Below, in pieces: positions 53,472-64,000 of a stretch of 64,000 nt of DNA; position 1 is the stretch's first letter; the number at the start of each line of letters is the position of its first letter. The notes under the pieces are model-generated. The model worked only from the letters and a program-made list of their open reading frames with translations, had not been told where the DNA came from and ran no database searches. The stretch comes from Bemisia tabaci (Eukaryota > Arthropoda > Insecta > Hemiptera > Aleyrodidae): positions 11,494,295 through 11,558,294 of the forward strand of contig NC_092799.1 of assembly GCF_918797505.1 (NCBI RefSeq), read 5' to 3'. The translations under genes were made by a program, and so were the position numbers.

Positions 53472-54008
53472 GTCCATACTTTCTCACTATAGGTAAGTAC
53501 TTTAGTACGAAACCACCTTATTTAGTGAATCCGGCAACGGTGGACGCCGGCACGAGGGGTATTTACGAGGTGTGTAAAACTTGACTTAATATCCGCTCGT
53601 GTTATCACAGATCAAAATCAGACGCGATAATTGAATCAACGGCCGATAGAGGGAGGAAGGAGAGTCTTCCGCCTCAGCCGACGGAGCCGAAGCCGAGAGA
53701 GGCTTATTAGCCGATACGGACTTAGCCCGTCGGCTCCGGGACCCGCTCACCGTCAAGTTTCTTCCAGAGTTATCCCCAACTTCTCCACGAGAAATACGAG
53801 GCGGCGCCTTTCGGGATTGCACCGCATTCTCACCGTTAGAATTAGTCAAAATCGCGAGATTCACGGTCTGCGAGGGGTTTTTTGGCTCTAAAATGGGTAA
53901 ACATATTTTTAATGTTTATTCTAATAATTAAAAAAATCTATCTATCTAATTTAAAAAAAAAAGTACGAAGTTAAAGCAAAAAATCGAATTAACTGATTCT
54001 ACAGGCCT
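53472..54008. other. GC-moderate unique DNA, no gene seen
   Basis: 53590-53880 is open on both strands (about 90 codons each), CpG-rich, without motif. Then AT-rich to D2. Confidence 0.35.
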
Positions 54009-54218
54009 CACTGGTGAAAAAAACCTCTTGGACCAATGCCCCATTGCATTGAGTTAAGAGTGCAGTTTCTTGTCGCTGGATATAAGAGTCTTGAACTCTT
54101 GGTTCAAGCGGATTTTGCATTGATTCAAGCGGATTTTGCATTGAAACAAGAGTCCAGACTCTTAAATCCGGCGACAAGAAACTGCACTCTTGAACCAAGA
54201 GGTTTTTTTTACCAGTGT
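54009..54218. mobile_element. Family D MITE copy 2, full
   Basis: CACTGGTGAAAAAAACCTCT to GAGGTTTTTTTTACCAGTG. GAGTGCAGTTTCTTGTCG and its complement form the inner stem. It has two copies of the 23-bp internal repeat where D1 has three. Confidence 0.88.
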
Positions 54219-54219
54219 T

Positions 54220-54450
54220 GATACACGCTCAAATTTCCATCAATTTTCGATCAAATAGTAGATGATGAAACTGTGGGTCTCATCCGTTTGATTTCTTCTT
54301 CATCTGATTTCCACACAATCGTGCTGGTTTCAAGCTTATTTTAATCACCAATCTGTTTTAATTAATTTTAAGTAAAAATTTAGATTACTCTCGACCGCCA
54401 TTTTTGTCATCATTTTGATCGGAAATTGACGGAAATTTGAACGTGTATCC
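54220..54450. mobile_element. Family X TIR element abutting D2
   Basis: GATACACGCTCAAATTTCCA and the right end GGAAATTTGAACGTGTATC are inverted; the next inner part also pairs (TCAATTTTCGATCAAA with TTTTGATCGGAAATTGA). No coding capacity. Confidence 0.78.
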
Positions 54451-55765
54451 AGGCCTTAGGTACAAAGCTGACCGATTTAATTGAGGCGTTGTGTACAGAA
54501 AGGGTATTTCTCAGTTGCGGAATTTTAGAATCCCTATTGCGAACGCACAGTTAAGAAAGGAAACTTTTGGGTGAATTTCTTGAAAATTTCCGTTTTCAGC
54601 TCTGTAAAATCATAAGCCAAGAATTGCTTTTTCTGCAATTTTATGAAAAAACTTCTGCATAACTTTTATAAATTCTCTTCCTTGTCCGAAGCAATTTCTG
54701 AAAAAACTTCAATGAATAATTTTGATTTTTTTCACCCCGAGAAAAAGTAAATGAGAGCAAAGCTTTTAAAACATAGCAAACGAGGCACATACTTCGGGAG
54801 CTCACTGTCGACATCGTTCAACCTCACAATCGATAGAATAGGCTTAAAACTTATACGATTGAGAGTTATATTATTTTATAACATAATACATTATATTATT
54901 TGTGTGGTGCGGGACCGAATAACCTATAAGGAAACTACGGAAAGGAAAGCGGAAAACGCCGCCTCGCGGCGCTAGGCCGACCCGGCGAAGCCGAGAAGGA
55001 AGAAAAGTTTAAGGAGCTAACTTTTAATTGAAAATACAAGGCGTCCTCCCCTCCCTCCCTCGGGCACGCAATTTACCACAAGTCATTCCATTGATTATCG
55101 GAAACTAATCAGGGTGGGGTAAATGGTCCATGTGCCGTTCTGCGGGCAACCAACGTCGCAGTAGATCGAAATATTTGTCTCTGCTCGGCGGACCGAGAGC
55201 CATAACGGATTCTTAAGGGCTCCCCGCCCCCCACCCCCTCCCCCCGGCCGCCGGCTATATTAAAATTCTTCCCCAACTCGGGTTTAATAACCGGGAGATA
55301 TTCCGCCGCATTCGAATGCAATTTGTATACACTGAGCGACCGACAAGACGCCCTTCCTTTCGCCGTTTTAGGGGATTTCTTTTTTTTTTTTTTGTTCCTC
55401 GTTTTTTATGTCTTGGTTTTTTTCGTCGTTCCGATCGAGTTGGTTGCGTCTTTAGCTCGGTTGAAATTGTTTTTATCTTTGCGAGAACATTAGACATCCT
55501 AATCGAAGAGACTGGGACTAATGATGCGATCGTGAGGACAAATTGAACGGCTGATTTGAAAAAAAACGTAACCGACGAGTGTTTTGTTTCGAGGCGCGAT
55601 TAGAAATCTTGGTTTTTTCGGCATTCCTGAGCATTCTTTTTGAAAAAAATGAACGAATCTTCTAGTGGGCAAGAATTTAAAAAGATATTAAAACTTTGGC
55701 GGATACAGCCCTCGTCCACTAGACTGCCCACTACTGCTACTTTTAGTTATAATGTGACAGCCAAA
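54451..55765. other. No gene recognised
   Basis: AT-rich to 54940, GC-richer 54950-55340 with C-runs (about 55228-55246), then T-runs at 55380. No motif-bearing frame. Confidence 0.35.
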
Positions 55766-55905
55766 TGGACTACATTTTGCAATTTGGAACTATAAATTCT
55801 AGCCCGGTTTAAAAACAAAGTATCTGCCATTCGTTTCCCTATGCACATAAGTGTTTTTTCTAGAAGAGCCAGAATTTATAGTTCTAAATTGCAAAATGGA
55901 GTCCA
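55766..55905. mobile_element. Family O MITE copy 3
   Basis: TGGACTACATTTTGCAATTT to AAATTGCAAAATGGAGTCCA, with GGAACTATAAATTCT and AGAATTTATAGTTCT just inside. Confidence 0.85.
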
Positions 55906-56093
55906 AATGACATCCGATTTCAATGACAATAATATCGATAGCTAAAGTGCATCTCCATCACTGAGTATCGAAATCCCTGCTCATTTTTTATTTTTTCGAG
56001 GAAAAACAAATCAACTACATAGCTTGACATGTCTACGGAATATTCTACGGAAAATCATGAAAGTTTGCAAGATACTAAGTTGACCAGTTCTCA

Positions 56094-56294
56094 AAAAAAA
56101 AAAAAACAAGCAGTGAACTCCAACACAATGTGTTGATAAGGCGCGTCATTAACTCGCACATATCAACCCCTTTAGTTTCTATTTACAGAGATTTCAAAAT
56201 AGGCAAACAGCACAACAAGAGAATTCACGATCCAACACTGCGAGGTCAAAGACGCACCTTAACGAGACCGTGTACTGTGAAAGTAGAAAGCTAT
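56094..56294 (+). repeat. Repeat R copy 2, uninterrupted (empty site for S)
   Basis: An A-run, CAAGCAGTGAACTCCAACAC, ATTTCAAAATAGGCAAACAG and CACGATCCAACACTGCGAGG. It is contiguous across the point (56200-56201, TA) where S sits in copy 1. Confidence 0.88.
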
Positions 56295-56419
56295 TCGATC
56301 GAATTTAAGTTTTTTGATCTGCCTCAAGCAAAATCTTATCAGATTCTTGAAGAAAAGTGCTACGGAATAATTTAAGCGAAGAAAGGAAAAATTCTGTCTA
56401 ACTCCTAGAAGATAAAGTC

Positions 56420-57294
56420 GATTTAAAGGTATTTTGGGGCTAAAATACCCAAATCACCGGTAGTAAAAATCCCGTTATATTATTGAAAAGAAATTGACTC
56501 GATATAAATGCAATTTCAACCATGTCGTTGCTTTATTCATTCATGAATTGAAAGTAAGCAATCTACATCCCGAAAATCTACTGATTTGCCGTAAAAAATT
56601 GCAGAAACTTGATATACCAGGTCGATGCACCCACTCGTTGAATTTACCAACCAATTTCGTGAGTGCAAATGTGTAAAAATCAATATGCTATAGTCATTTT
56701 GGGTGCATTTATTTTTCATGAAACAATAATAATTTCAATCCCGAAAAACCATCAATTTTCCGGATAAAATCGAAAAAATCAAAATATGTCGACTCCCCGA
56801 CGTGAAAATTAGATTCTACGTGTGTAAATACTTATGTATTTATATGCTGAACAGAAACTATGTGTGGACACAGTCAGAAGCCCGCGGCAACATTAATTCG
56901 ACAGAAAAACTGTAAAAATTAGATTGGATTTTAGCCACTTTGCCCTCCTCTCCTCGTTACTTACAACAAACCGTTCTTATACTCATCTCAAAATTTTTCT
57001 CAGAGCTTTGGGTTATTATCAGCTTCCATTTAAACTCCGGTTCGATGGCCGAATCGGCTGCCAAAAAAGCAAGCTACTGTTGAAGGGATCTATGAGAAAT
57101 TCGTGATATTATCGGCTCTCAGGAAATCACCCCATGGCTAAAATTGGTGGTATAAATGTTTAAGTGCTTAAAATAATCGTATTCAAGAAACTAAGGAATA
57201 AAACCATGGAGTCAATTTCTTTTTAATAATATAACGGGATTTACTACCGGTGATTTAGCTATTATAGCCCCAGAATACTTTTAAAGCGCCTTTA
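56420..57294. mobile_element. Element Y: about 870-bp TIR element
   Basis: TTAAAGGTATTTTGGGGCTA, TCACCGGTAGTAAAAATCCC and GAAAAGAAATTGACTC on the left are inverted on the right (GAGTCAATTTCTTTTTAATA, GGGATTTACTACCGGTGA), giving TIRs of about 85 bp. Interior AT-rich with no recognisable protein. Superfamily unknown. Confidence 0.8.
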
Positions 57295-59105
57295 CGTTCC
57301 AGAATCTCGACGGAATTTTTTTTTTTTTTTTTTTTGGCTTAAACGATTCAAGAGACATTGTAGTTAAAAATATAAAGATTTTTCGATTTGGACGTGTAAA
57401 AAAATGTTTAACTCGTTCAGGCACACCGCGTATTGTATGGAGTACTGCTGTTATTCGACCGTTGTCTTCAGGTCAAAATTCTTACAAAGAAGCCCCTTGC
57501 AAGAGGCGAATTTTTTGTAATTTCTTCCAGTTTTTTCAGCGTTAGGTATATAAATGAATTGCTTGTCAAATTCTGAGGTCAATTTTATTTAATTGTAATT
57601 TATACTTTCTTTTTTTCCCCTTCATTTTATTTTTCGTATCGAGAAGTCGAGGTTTTGTTGATTTCTTCGGATTTCCATTACTGTAACTTCTCTTCTATTC
57701 GGCCGATTTTTATGAATGAGGTCTCTTTTTATTTGTGTTTTAACGGAGAGTAAGGAAAAAATTGCTAAATACACGCGAAACAATTTTTTTTGAAAATTGG
57801 ATGAATCCTAGCGTGACGGTGAAATGGTTAATGAAGCGTGAGTAATTGGGGTACGGGTATCGGCCGCGTTGGGACCCAAGGCGGCCCACCAAGGCCCATT
57901 GTTCTCCGTGACGCCGACGCAGTGATTAGGAGCGTGGGGAAGAGAGGGCTGAGTGGACTCCTGTATGAGCCACGTTTAGCAAATGGTCTAATGAGTCTCG
58001 AGGCTCATCACAGATTGCACTTACCACTATCCTGCTGGCCCCGGCTATCAGAGCAAGGAGTACCAACTTTTGAAAAGGATAACAGTGGTGTTGAGATATG
58101 TCAAAGCAACGTTTTGAACAAAACGGAGTGAGTGAAATTCTCATTCAAGGAGTGCCGAACTGGTCAGCCATCCTCGAATCAGTTCGCTTGCTTCCGCTTA
58201 TATATGCATATTTTAAATCAGCGCGTCGTACTCTTAGGCTTTTTTTAAAAAAAACCAAGTAACGTAGACTCTTGGTATTCACTGTACATAAACTAGCGAG
58301 CCCCAGAATGAGAAACAACTTTAAATCATAATTATTGACGGATAAATAAACTTTTTACACGCTTTGGAAAATCTCAGAAGTTCGCGGTAGTCACTTTTCG
58401 GTAAGGAACTAAGGGACTCGGTTATTGTATCGAGCAGGGTTCGAAACGATCGCAAAGGCGGTATACTACGTATACGCGCCAAAAATAAACTATGACAGGA
58501 AGTCCGCAATGTCGCAACCGGAGGTACGTGGTTTAGCCTTTCGGCCATCGATTCAAGGTTTTTATCATAAGGAGGCACTCTGCGCTGGGAAAGAATGCTG
58601 GGAAATTACGCCCTTTTTCCACTCAAAGAGATACTATTATGGTAAACAAGACATTCAAAGAACAGTTTAGATAGAATTGATTAGTAGTTAAATGCATCCC
58701 CACTCGAAGAACATTTTTCTGTCAAAAACTCAATTTCTGAAAAATTGGTGGCTACGCCCCACTTCAAATAACCCGTTGAAATAACCGTTTGATCGTTGTT
58801 TTGGATGTATTTGCTATCATCTACGGTGAAAGGCACGCGTAGGATACTAATTCGAGAGAGAGATTTCAATTAAATATGTGTAAATAACCAGACCGACCGA
58901 TTGTTTTAAAGTAAAATCTCCTTAGAATGACGTTAAAGGCATAAGAAGTCTCAAAAATACGTTCTTTTTTAAAAAGCAGTAAATACTGACATTTTTAAAA
59001 ATCGTCCGCAGATTTCACATAAAATTGAAGGTGAATGACCATATCAGAAATAAGATTTTATGCATGCATAAAGACCGCGTTGACAAAGGAAAATAAATGT
59101 ACATT
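57295..59105. other. 1.8 kb without recognised gene; V fragment
   Basis: T-run at about 57319-57336. The 97-codon + frame at 57838-58131 has no motif. 58487-58525 (AATAAACTATGACAGGAAGT, GTCGCAACCGGAGG-like) matches the right part of V at 42366. Confidence 0.4.
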
Positions 59106-59600
59106 TTACTCTCGAAGCAGTAGGTGCAACCTCACTAGCGTTGCGCCGCCACCAAAATCGCCTTCAATACGTTTCGATACCACCGCGCGTAACTCAGACG
59201 CTGATTTTGTCGTATCATCTTTCATGAACTTCTTTACCCATCTAGTCCAACCATACTGAATATTTTCGGGCTCGTCATTGAGAGAAAAAACTGTGTTTGT
59301 CATTAAAACACGTGTTAGGTCAGTCAAGAAATTGCTTATCATCAAGTAAATTTTTATCGATGAGGTCGTTAATTGTCGCGTGGTAATTTGTTCCAGGTAC
59401 AGATGAAATCGTTTGATTGAATTTGACGTGTGCTTTGTGATAAAAGCAGTCTATCTTGTCCCAGTAGTATATTTTAATGAGTGTATTGTGCTCAGTTGTA
59501 GATCGAAACAGCTCCTAGGTCGATTTTAATTTAAACATATTTAAGTAGCGTTTTATTTGTTCTAATCTTTTCCTTTTTCGTCGGGATATGAAAATTTACT
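59106..59600 (-). pseudogene. Unidentified coding-like region, broken frames
   Basis: On the - strand a protein-like frame runs from about 59600 to 59344, with an in-frame TAG near 59514 and segments such as IYYWDKIDCFYHKAHVKFNQ. It ends in TGA, but protein-like sequence continues directly in the +1 frame (59345 to about 59106, e.g. PENIQYGWTRWVKKFMKDD). Balanced composition across a stop and a frameshift suggests a decayed gene or mobile/viral-type coding remnant. I do not recognise the family. Confidence 0.4.
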
Positions 59601-59679
59601 CAAGATTTAAAACAAATTTCCCAGTGTCTAATAAAGTAAGAAAGTAATCCTTAGACAAATAATCAGGTAGGAAAGACGC

Positions 59680-59932
59680 TGCCATGCTATGGGAAAACGT
59701 TGTATAAACATTTAGATGTTGCTAAATTTCTTCCGATGAACATTTATTATGAAGAAAGGAGAAAAGACGTGAATATGTCTCTTTGAAATTTTCAATAATG
59801 TGTTAGTGCCAAGTAAACATTCCGAAAATCTCAACAACAAAAAATTATTCAAAAAATGTCCAGAAAATTTCTAATTATTGGAGGAGACTTGGCATCGCAA
59901 GGAGGTTTATACGGCATTTTTTCTCAGCAGAA
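59680..59932 (+). mobile_element. Family A copy 20, very diverged
   Basis: GCTGCCATGCTATGGGAAAA and GTTGTATAAACATTTAGATG at the left, ATACGGCATTTTTTCTCAGC at the right. The oldest-looking full-length A copy. Confidence 0.65.
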
Positions 59933-61258
59933 AAAAGCAAACGCTCAGAAAAACGCTGCTCGCCGCTTTTAATTTGCTAAAGGCTTGAGCTCCGAACACG
60001 TGAGACAATATTTGCACTGAAATATTACCGGATTTTGAGTGAGCGCTAATTTTTCTTCGTCGATAATTATGCGATTGACGGTGGATTGAACGTTGTCAAC
60101 AGCGTTACAATCACGAGGTTGCCAACCGGTGCGGTAAAATCTACTTATTCGCGGAACTTCGCAGAGAAACTTGTGATTTTTTCCAAGACGCGGCAACGTG
60201 GAGGTCGGTCGGAACGCTCGCAAACCTCCATCCAATCAAAGTGACAAATTATAGTCATTTCTCGTTGTTTGTTTTTAATCAAACCACCGACAAAGTGACC
60301 GAGCAGAGAAATAAACTGCACTCAAGGGAACTCAACCGCGATAAAAAAAGAGGGGAAGCTTTGGTTAACCGAAATTTGGAATGCCTAAGCCTTCGACGCA
60401 TGCTGTAATTTATTGAAAAACTTTGGAATTGATAGGCCTGTGTTGTGGTTTACCGGATTTTCAGTGGAAATCGATAAAAAACAGGTAAAAAATTAATATT
60501 GGTCAAAAATATTTCAACAAATATTAGTAAATAGTTGGTAAATGATATTTACGAAGCTACATCAATGCTCTGCTTACATAGCACTAGGATGAAGGGATAG
60601 CCAGTCCTAGAGGTTTAATTGATTGTTTAGTTCGTAAATACATTTGTTGTTATGGTGAGTTTTCCTTTTCAACCATAGTCTGATAAACTCGAACGTTTTA
60701 GATTCTTACAAGTGGAATTTTGAAAAAAAAAAACCACCTATGTGCAGTTATTAGTAGCTTAGGATCCCTACTATATGTCAAATCGAGACGCATAATTTAA
60801 GAAAGAGAGGAAAAGAAAGAAGAATGACAATATTCATGATCTGGTCTTCCAACTGCTTCCTATTTCTCATTATTTCTACTCATTGTTCTTAAGTTTTTCT
60901 TCTTCTAATTTTTACCATCCAATCTCCTCATCTTTTCCTTCATCTTCTTCCATGACCTTTGATTTTTTATGCGGTCCCATCTGAAATACGTTGAGGGCTA
61001 CAATGGTGTAATCTATTACACGTATTAGTTTTTTCTCTTTGAAACTCCCTTTTTAAGAGTCTGAAACACCATAGCCCATAGCCTCTCCGACTTAAGTTAA
61101 TTGAATAGCTTTGTAATAAATTAATGATACAATTTTTCACCTGCACCATCCCGCTCTCTGATTTTAAAAATTACTGAATATTGCGCGCGTAAAACTTCAT
61201 TGCTGATTAGATGGTTACTAACTGCCAATCTGTGGCGAAGTTTGGTTTTATCTTTACA
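59933..61258. other. Intronic DNA upstream of the TMTC exon
   Basis: 59950-60360 is GC-moderate and unique-looking. After that AT-rich DNA with TTCTTC/CATC-type pyrimidine stretches near 60900-60950. No second TMTC exon was found. Confidence 0.4.
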
Positions 61259-61280
61259 GAAATTTCTATTTATGTTTCAG

Positions 61281-61470
61281 ATTGTTGACGTTTTCGTACC
61301 TGGCCGTGTTCAACTTTTTGTTGCTGTTGTGTCCATCGACCTTGAGTCACGACTGGCAGATGGGCTCCATACCTTTGGTCGCGTCTTTTTCCGATTCGCG
61401 AAATATCGGCACCTGCATTTTGATCGCTCTCAGCCTGGTCCTCGCGTACAAATGTTTTGTCGACTTTGAG
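61281..61470 (+). CDS. Internal exon of a TMTC-family gene
   Basis: The exon follows TTTATGTTTCAG and ends before GTAAGTTCAG. It reads open for 63 codons in the phase where its first base completes a split codon, and ends on a codon boundary. The peptide contains LLTFSYLAVFNFLLLLCPST and then LSHDWQMGSIPLV, typical of the DUF1736 region of TMTC1-4, ER membrane proteins with C-terminal TPRs that O-mannosylate cadherins. Two hydrophobic segments (about residues 6-17 and 45-56) fit membrane helices. A second acceptor (TATCTTTACAG, ending 61259) would add 21 in-frame bases. Which TMTC paralogue cannot be told. Upstream and downstream exons lie outside the window. Confidence 0.85.
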
Positions 61471-61996
61471 GTAAGTTCAGAACTTTGCCCCTTAAAAAAG
61501 GTTAGCTTTACAAACTGGGCGGAAAAAATACACTAACGTATCGTCCTTTAACTGACATGAGGGTGTATTTACACTCTGAAGTGATCCCTAAAAAGCATGG
61601 AATTATACAGACATTAGAGCTCATCGTTGAGTGAAAATACACCCCTAAGACAGAGGAACGGCAATATCAAAGCGAGAGGGAGCCAGCTGACTATTTGGGT
61701 TAAGGATTATTGTATTGAGCTCATCCAAGAGCAACTTCCTTGTGCTGGACTTTCAAAGCCGCAAACTTTATTCAAGATAAAAATATTTGAATTTAAGGTT
61801 TCATGTTTACAGGATGCTAACCCTACCCCTTAGCTGCCATGTGGTTTAATCCCGTGGAACACCCTGTATATCCCGGTAACGCCCCGAGAACGAAGTATGA
61901 CACAAAATAAGAATGTACATTGCAAAAATGAGATAATTCTCAATTCCATCGCGTTGTTTTTTCAGTCTGGGTCATATTAAGAAACCGATGAACATA
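61471..61996. other. Downstream intron start; BB-like palindrome
   Basis: The donor GTAAGT opens the intron. At 61538-61663 GAGGGTGTATTTACACTC and GAGTGAAAATACACCCCTAA form a diverged BB-like inverted pair. No further exon seen. Confidence 0.45.
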
Positions 61997-62249
61997 CTGC
62001 CTTGCTAAGGAAAAACGCCGTATGAGCCTTCAAGCGTTGCCAAATTTCCTTTAATAAAATAGGAATTTCCTAGTAAACTTATGCATATTTTCCTTCCAAT
62101 TTGTCAGATAATTTTGTTCGCAATTTTACCTAAAGTTTCTGAAAATTTAAAGGAAAAATGTCAATAACTTTCCTCAAAAATAAACGTTTTATCTAAGGAA
62201 ATTTGGCAACTCTCAAATGTTCATACGGCGTTCTTCCTTAACACGGCAG
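61997..62249 (-). mobile_element. Family A MITE copy 21, full
   Basis: CTGCCTTGCTAAGGAAAAAC to CCTTAACACGGCAG, flanked by CATA on both sides. Inverted orientation. Confidence 0.88.
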
Positions 62250-62743
62250 CATAGGCTTATCATAGTGACGAGAATAACAAATTAGTGTAGTAGATATCTC
62301 GAAGGAACCATGACAAAAAATGAAAATTTGTAAGGTTTTAAATCTTTTATGTTATTGTAAACTTTGAAACATATTCTCCTCCGATCCAAGTCGAGAACAT
62401 GTGCATTTCAGCATCTGAAATGTATATGAAGAAGTGACAACACCGTATAACTTAAAAGAAGCTCTATACCCAAATCTAGAACGTCTCTTGGATCTCACCT
62501 CGCCATAAGCTTTTATTTGTGACATATTTCATCAACCTAAATTCCAGTATCCAGAAAAAGGGGCGAATTTTAGAGAGGCTTTTTACATCAGAGGTCTTGA
62601 GAGGAAACATAAATCTGCTGATACTCAATCTGCATGATAGATGTATTGTTTCAACACTTAATGTCAAAATGTGATATTCGCCGAAAAACACCCCATTTAT
62701 CAAGCGGATCCAGTCCATCAAAGCGAGAGGGTCGAAAGGGACG
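62250..62743. other. No gene recognised
   Basis: Unique-looking AT-rich DNA. Confidence 0.4.
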
Positions 62744-62897
62744 CATTGGAGAGGCGTGAATGATCGATCATCGATATTTCCCCGATTGAAGCTATGGTAA
62801 AGAATCGATTATTAACGTGAAACCTTGTCTATCGATCCTTTTTAATGTGTTTAAATGGCAGATCGATCGATACATCGCAAAGCAGGCCACGCCATTG
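62744..62897 (+). mobile_element. Family E copy 5, diverged
   Basis: CATTGGAGAGGCGTGAATGA to AAAGCAGGCCACGCCATTG. The centre is shortened. No target duplication remains; the right flank is occupied by an A element 2 bases on. Confidence 0.75.
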
Positions 62898-62899
62898 TA

Positions 62900-63153
62900 C
62901 TGCCGTGCTAAGGAAGAATGCCGTATGAACATTCGAGGGTTGCAAAATTTCCTTCGATAATATGTTTATTTTTGAGGAAAGTTACGAATATTTTTCCGTG
63001 AAATTTTCAGAGACTTTAGGTGAAATTGCAAAAAAAAAATATCTGAAACATTGGAAGGAAAATATTCATAAGTTTATCGGGACATTCTTGTTTTATCACA
63101 GGAAATTTTGCATCGTCTGAAGTTTTATACGGCGTTTTTCCTTAGCACCGCAG
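62900..63153 (+). mobile_element. Family A MITE copy 22
   Basis: CTGCCGTGCTAAGGAAGAAT to CCTTAGCACCGCAG, with TGTA on both sides (62896-62899 and 63154-63157). Confidence 0.88.
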
Positions 63154-63157
63154 TGTA

Positions 63158-63410
63158 CTGCCGTCCTAAGGAAAAACGCCGTATGAGCCTTCAGACGTTG
63201 CCAAGTTTCCTCCGATAAAAACCAAATTTACTGGGAAAATTGCGAATGTTATTTTCCAAAATTTTCCGACAATTTTGTGCGCAATTTAATCTAAAATATT
63301 TGAAAATTTCAAGGAAAAATATGCATGAATGTCGTCAATAATACATTTTTTATGAAGGGAAATTTGGCAACTCTCGAATGTTCATACGGCGTTCTTCCTC
63401 AGCACGGCAG
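63158..63410 (-). mobile_element. Family A MITE copy 23
   Basis: CTGCCGTCCTAAGGAAAAAC to CCTCAGCACGGCAG, opposite in orientation to copy 22. It shares the TGTA between them and has TGTA again on its right. Confidence 0.88.
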
Positions 63411-64000
63411 TGTAGAGACGGGCGGGCAGAGCCAATGCGAAAGCCGCCATCCAAGAAAAAGCTTCTCAACCTCAAGAACTCGAGAGTCGCAAAGCTCTTT
63501 AAAGTATTTCACTTTCAGTTTTTATTGATATCTTTAAAAGTTTGCCGTAATAAAAATTTAAAATAATTCAAGTCTCCAGACATCTCAACTCCACTTTTCC
63601 CAGCTCCGCCCCCCGTCCCTGCGGTGTTCCGTCTCCTCGTCGCACATAATTCTCCAGCGACTCGCACTCGCCGGCCGTTATAAACAAGTTGATGAAAACT
63701 TTTTAAATTCGCGTTCCCGCGGATGGCGGAAGTGCCGAAAGAAGTGGAAATTAGTGGCGGCTTCCACGTGCACCGCTCTCTATTAAGGAGTCGATGAATT
63801 TTCAATTATTAAAATTTATGGGGAGCAGTTGAGAGGCGCTTGGCGACGGAGGACACATTCGGTTTGATAAATGTTTGAGAATTTTTCATTTTTTTTCGGA
63901 GCGCGAGTGCGTGCGTATTTGAGAAGAAAGAATTTTGAGAGGGTGGTAGGATAAAGAGAGCCATGGGTACGCATTACGAAGGACTCAGGCGACTAATTTT
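63411..64000. other. No gene recognised
   Basis: A GC-richer patch at 63590-63790 with a 96-codon - frame (63515-63805) lacking motifs. Otherwise intronic. Confidence 0.35.

Noticed and set aside
57838..58131. 97-codon + strand frame
   Set aside because: No motif, no splice sites and no strong start context; treated as chance.

Overview
The window looks like intronic DNA from an arthropod nuclear genome, most probably an insect. Spliceosomal signals, long gene-free stretches and dense non-autonomous transposons fit a eukaryote, and there is no bacterial gene organisation. The repeat style reminds me of hemipteran (whitefly-type) genomes, but that is an impression from memory and was not tested.

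Only one protein-coding exon of a recognised gene is visible. It lies at 61281-61470 on the + strand, is flanked by AG and GTAAGT, and encodes 63 residues typical of TMTC proteins (ER transmembrane/TPR O-mannosyltransferases). I found no other TMTC exon, so about 61 kb upstream is best read as one very large intron. At 23338-23388 on the same strand there is a textbook zero-length-exon (recursive) splice site: TACTAAC, a pyrimidine tract, then CAG directly followed by GTAAG. Two further coding-like but unidentified stretches, probably remnants, lie on the - strand at 20314-20652 and about 59106-59600. A 5'-truncated LINE reverse-transcriptase fragment is at 35795-36687.

The rest is mainly palindromic or terminal-inverted-repeat (TIR) elements, given working letters here. 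A: about 253 bp, ends CTGCCGTGCTAAGG, some 24 full or partial copies, often 4-bp target duplications. B: about 180-bp companion found between A copies. C, D, I, J, Q, S: ends CACTG/CACTC/CACGG followed by an A-run, with 2-bp target duplications, resembling CACTA/CMC elements. E: about 165-bp hAT-type MITE with perfect 8-bp duplications. F and GG: TGGAC-ended elements that occur side by side. K: about 122 bp with 4-bp duplications. L, M, N: TAGAGT ends with 8-bp duplications. O, V, W, X, Y, BB, FF: other short TIR families. G, P, T, U, DD: long foldbacks. R, Z, AA, EE: dispersed or tandem host repeats.

Layout. 1-3.5 kb: A/F/P elements and a 330-bp tandem array. 3.5-6.3 kb: repeat R split by 2.26-kb element S and by C1; the uninterrupted R at 56.1 kb preserves the empty S site. 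6.3-20 kb: mixed MITEs and foldbacks. 20-24 kb: coding-like remnant, Q and the recursive splice site. 24-30 kb: A, EE, G, N, C and O elements. 30-35.3 kb: the most elaborate part, with J (tRNA-Ser-like sequence, row of GC hairpins, long hairpin) and a three-level nest F4>H>I containing a tRNA-Thr-like sequence. 35.7-36.9 kb: N2 carrying the LINE fragment. 37-59 kb: further MITEs and foldbacks in AT-rich DNA with GC-richer islands. 59-64 kb: coding-like remnant, TMTC exon and a run of E and A elements. Element boundaries were judged by eye and may be off by a few bases.
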